This document shows, piece after piece, positions 61,681 to 64,000 of a stretch of DNA of 64,000 nt (position 1 is its first letter; each line of letters begins with the position of its first letter). Made by a program: the position numbers and the translations under genes. The DNA lies in NCBI GenBank assembly GCA_038030265.1, contig CM075940.1, positions 13,702,001 through 13,766,000 of the forward strand. Direction: 5' to 3'. The notes below the pieces were generated by a model. The model was given only the letters and a program-made list of their open reading frames with translations, was not told the origin of the DNA and ran no database searches. The stretch is from Corythucha ciliata. Taxonomy: Eukaryota > Arthropoda > Insecta > Hemiptera > Tingidae.

Positions 61681-64000
61681 TTCAGAATAAGCCGAAGTTC
61701 TCAATTTCATCCAAGAATTAGCACCTTTTTTTTTCATTTTAGCTTCGAATTAGCAATTTTTTTCGCGTTTAGCTGTGAATTAGATTTAAAGGCCTCGTTT
61801 CAATCACTAGAAAATTTTGCATACGCAGCAATGTCTTATTTTTCAATTAAGCCGAAAAATAAGCGTAACTAGCTTAAAACAGAAAACTGGCCATCTTTTC
61901 CGCATTTCCCTGAGCCCTCGATTGTATTCGTCTCAGCAAAGAACGCGTCGGATAATCATTGGGAAAGAGGGGGGGGGGTCACAGGCTTCTTCAAGCTTAT
62001 GGCGCTCCCGGGCGGGGGCGGCTGAACCAGTCCAGTGCCACTAATAAATAAGGTCTCAAAACTTTCAATTCAAGCCCTGGAACTTCCGATTTTCTGAATA
62101 TACTTCGGGCCTCGGGCCCTGTTGGATCCGGCGCCCCGAAAAAGGTCTCCAAACTTGAAATTTTGCTTGAATTAAGACCCGAAACATTCAATTTCGCGGA
62201 TATTTAGCCAGAGGAAACTTTTAATTTCGCTCAAATGACCTGGAATTGCGAACTCACAAATATTTTTCTCTAAATTTAAGGACCGGCTAGCCCAGGGTTC
62301 GCACCCACTAAAAAAACACAATATAATACTTTCTTTCCCTTTGGGAACGTAGATGTAAAAAGTGCCGAAGCAACCAAATTTTATTTAAATTCAGACGCGT
62401 ACCTCGCAATGTCACGGATTTTCAGCCACTGTCGAGCCAAATATTAAAATTTCGTCGGTGGCAGAGTGGTGGGGGGGGGGCTTGTCAGCCTACGACACTA
62501 GCTGCCCGAGGTCTGAGTCCCCAAAAAAACAATTGTAAACTTCCAATTTCACTGATATTTAGCCCCGAAACGTGGTGATTTATACAAAATTAAGATCCGT
62601 AACTTGCATTTGCGCAAGAATGAAGACACTAAACTTCCATTTCCGCCAGAACTAAGACCCAAAACTTACAATTTCGCGGGTATCGCGGGTAGGACACTTG
62701 TACTTTCGCTCAATTTAGGACCCCAATTTGCAAACTCAATGCGTAGAGCTTAATGTTGCAATTACACGGCTATTCGTGTACGCGCGCAGTCGGGGCTGGC
62801 CAACCCAAGGTCCGCACTCACTTAACAAAAAAGGGCCTCATACTTGCTCAATCAAACTTGCTCAATTAAAGCCAGGAAGCTTTAAAAAAGCTTAAAATAA
62901 AAAAAAACTTCTGCCTGAAAAACCAAAAAGTTTCCAATTTCGTGCATATTTGCATAAAAAATGTTGTGACTGTACGGCTACTTGTTAAGAGCGCCGTCTT
63001 GGCCGGCTAGCTCGGGTTCCGCGGTCAGTAAAGAAAAAAAGAAGACCCCTGAATCTTTCTAATTCGCTTTTTCTCAATTTTATTCGCGAATAATGAGCGA
63101 TTTTGACTCCGAGAGATGTAATTTAGTGGCTATATTTACCAGGCTTTGAGCGCAGTCGAGGCCCGGTATCCACGGCCACTCAATCCCTGAAACTCGCGAA
63201 ACAGAAGCTCCCAATTTTGCTTATATTTGGTTCCAAAATGTGGAAATTATGGAGTTTTTCGTCAGGGTGCTGTCGTGAGAGGCCAGCCTGGGCTCCACGA
63301 TCACTTAAAACAAAAAACTGAAACTTACTAATTCCTTGATATTCAGACCGGCAACTTGTAGTATCGCGGATTTTTAGAACCGAAACTTACAATGTCACAG
63401 ACGGCTTTTACGGCTAGTTCTCTACATTTCAGTTGCTAATTCGCGCTTTTTCTTAATTCTAGCTGTGAATGAGTGATTTTTTTTTCAATTTTAGCCGCGC
63501 TTCCGCGCATTAACGTTTTTCTCAATCTTAGCCGCGCTCCCGCGCATTAACGGTTTTCTCAATCTTAGCCGCGAAGCAACTTTGCGAAGAATGACCCTTT
63601 TTTCCGAGGAAAATCTGTTTTCAAGATTATTCGGGGATTATTCGGGGGGCCAATTTCATCAGCCAGTTTTTGAAGGGGCAAATAGACGGTTTCTGAGTGT
63701 AGCTGGTTTCGACCGGGTTGCTGCCCACCCTTGCCCTCCTCCTGGCTTGGCTCTTCAGTGGAAGGAAGAACGTGATATTTCAAGGTTCAAGGGCCAGAGG
63801 GGTTTTAATGTTATTTCTGGGACGAAATACCGGGGCGAGTACTGTCAATTTCACGCCCAAACAGGCGTGTTACACCAAAACTGAAGTTACAGCGCTCGAT
63901 GGTTTTCGAGTCTTACGTTGACTCCAGAAAAGTCGAGGAAATCGTGAAATCTAAATAAAGTGTGAATCGCCGGTACGAGTATGCCATTTTTAGGGCGTGA
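61681..64000. repeat. Degenerate repeat fields, families A, C and B
   Basis: Family A reversed at 61690-61860, 63060-63110 and 63410-63580; family C reversed at about 62040-63400 (units like GAAACTTCCAATTTCGC-GGATATTTAG); a family B unit begins at about 63965. Open frames at 63565-63921 lie in a unique stretch and carry no recognised motif. Confidence 0.7.

Overview
This is a stretch of animal (metazoan, almost certainly invertebrate) nuclear genome. The genes are split by GT-AG introns, mostly 56-75 bp long, and by a few long introns filled with repeats. The recognisable proteins are animal ones: a TAL/SCL-type bHLH factor, a SMIM15-like membrane protein, dihydropyrimidine dehydrogenase, the anaphase-promoting complex subunit APC6/CDC16, and a selenocysteine-containing selenophosphate synthetase. 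I cannot name the species. The presence of selenocysteine machinery argues against insect groups that have lost it.

Layout. 1-6.2 kb: repeats, MITEs, a 178-bp-offset duplication and a degenerate ~30-bp repeat field. 6.2-6.6 kb (+): SMIM15-like gene. 7.5-8.1 kb (-): doubtful exons. 8.7-13.2 kb (-): thirteen joined exons encoding RCC1 repeats and a helical C-terminus, 676 codons plus stop. 14.8-17.8 kb (-): about fourteen exons encoding a beta-propeller-like segment followed by an alpha-solenoid, probably the 5' part of the same gene. 17.8-25 kb: a tRNA-derived SINE with target duplication, a hAT-like MITE, other MITEs and unassigned sequence. 27.1-28.7 kb (+): complete selenophosphate synthetase with an in-frame UGA at the active site and a SECIS element 3' of the stop. 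30.1-35.6 kb (-): complete 18-exon dihydropyrimidine dehydrogenase, 1014 residues. 36-44.6 kb: repeat fields, a 0.9-kb-spaced duplication and a 597-bp foldback element. 44.6-45.1 kb (-): complete two-exon TAL-family bHLH gene. 45-51.7 kb: repeat fields, a foldback element and paired inverted SINEs. 51.8-58.4 kb (-): APC6/CDC16, 13 exons, whose first exon unexpectedly encodes a membrane-spanning N-terminus. 58.45-58.72 kb: compact head-to-head promoter with adjacent E-box and CRE motifs. 58.7 kb (+): apparent first exon of an unidentified gene. 58.8-64 kb: repeat fields.

The genes are unrelated housekeeping or developmental genes and do not form a pathway. The strongest findings are the UGA plus SECIS pair (a real selenoprotein hidden from ordinary ORF calling), the membrane-anchor-like exon spliced in frame to APC6, the propeller/solenoid/RCC1 architecture at 8.7-17.8 kb, two GC-AG introns, and three families of degenerate ~30-bp repeats that make up much of the intergenic DNA and the long introns. 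All exon joins were made by hand from splice consensus, reading frame and remembered protein-family features; no search was run.
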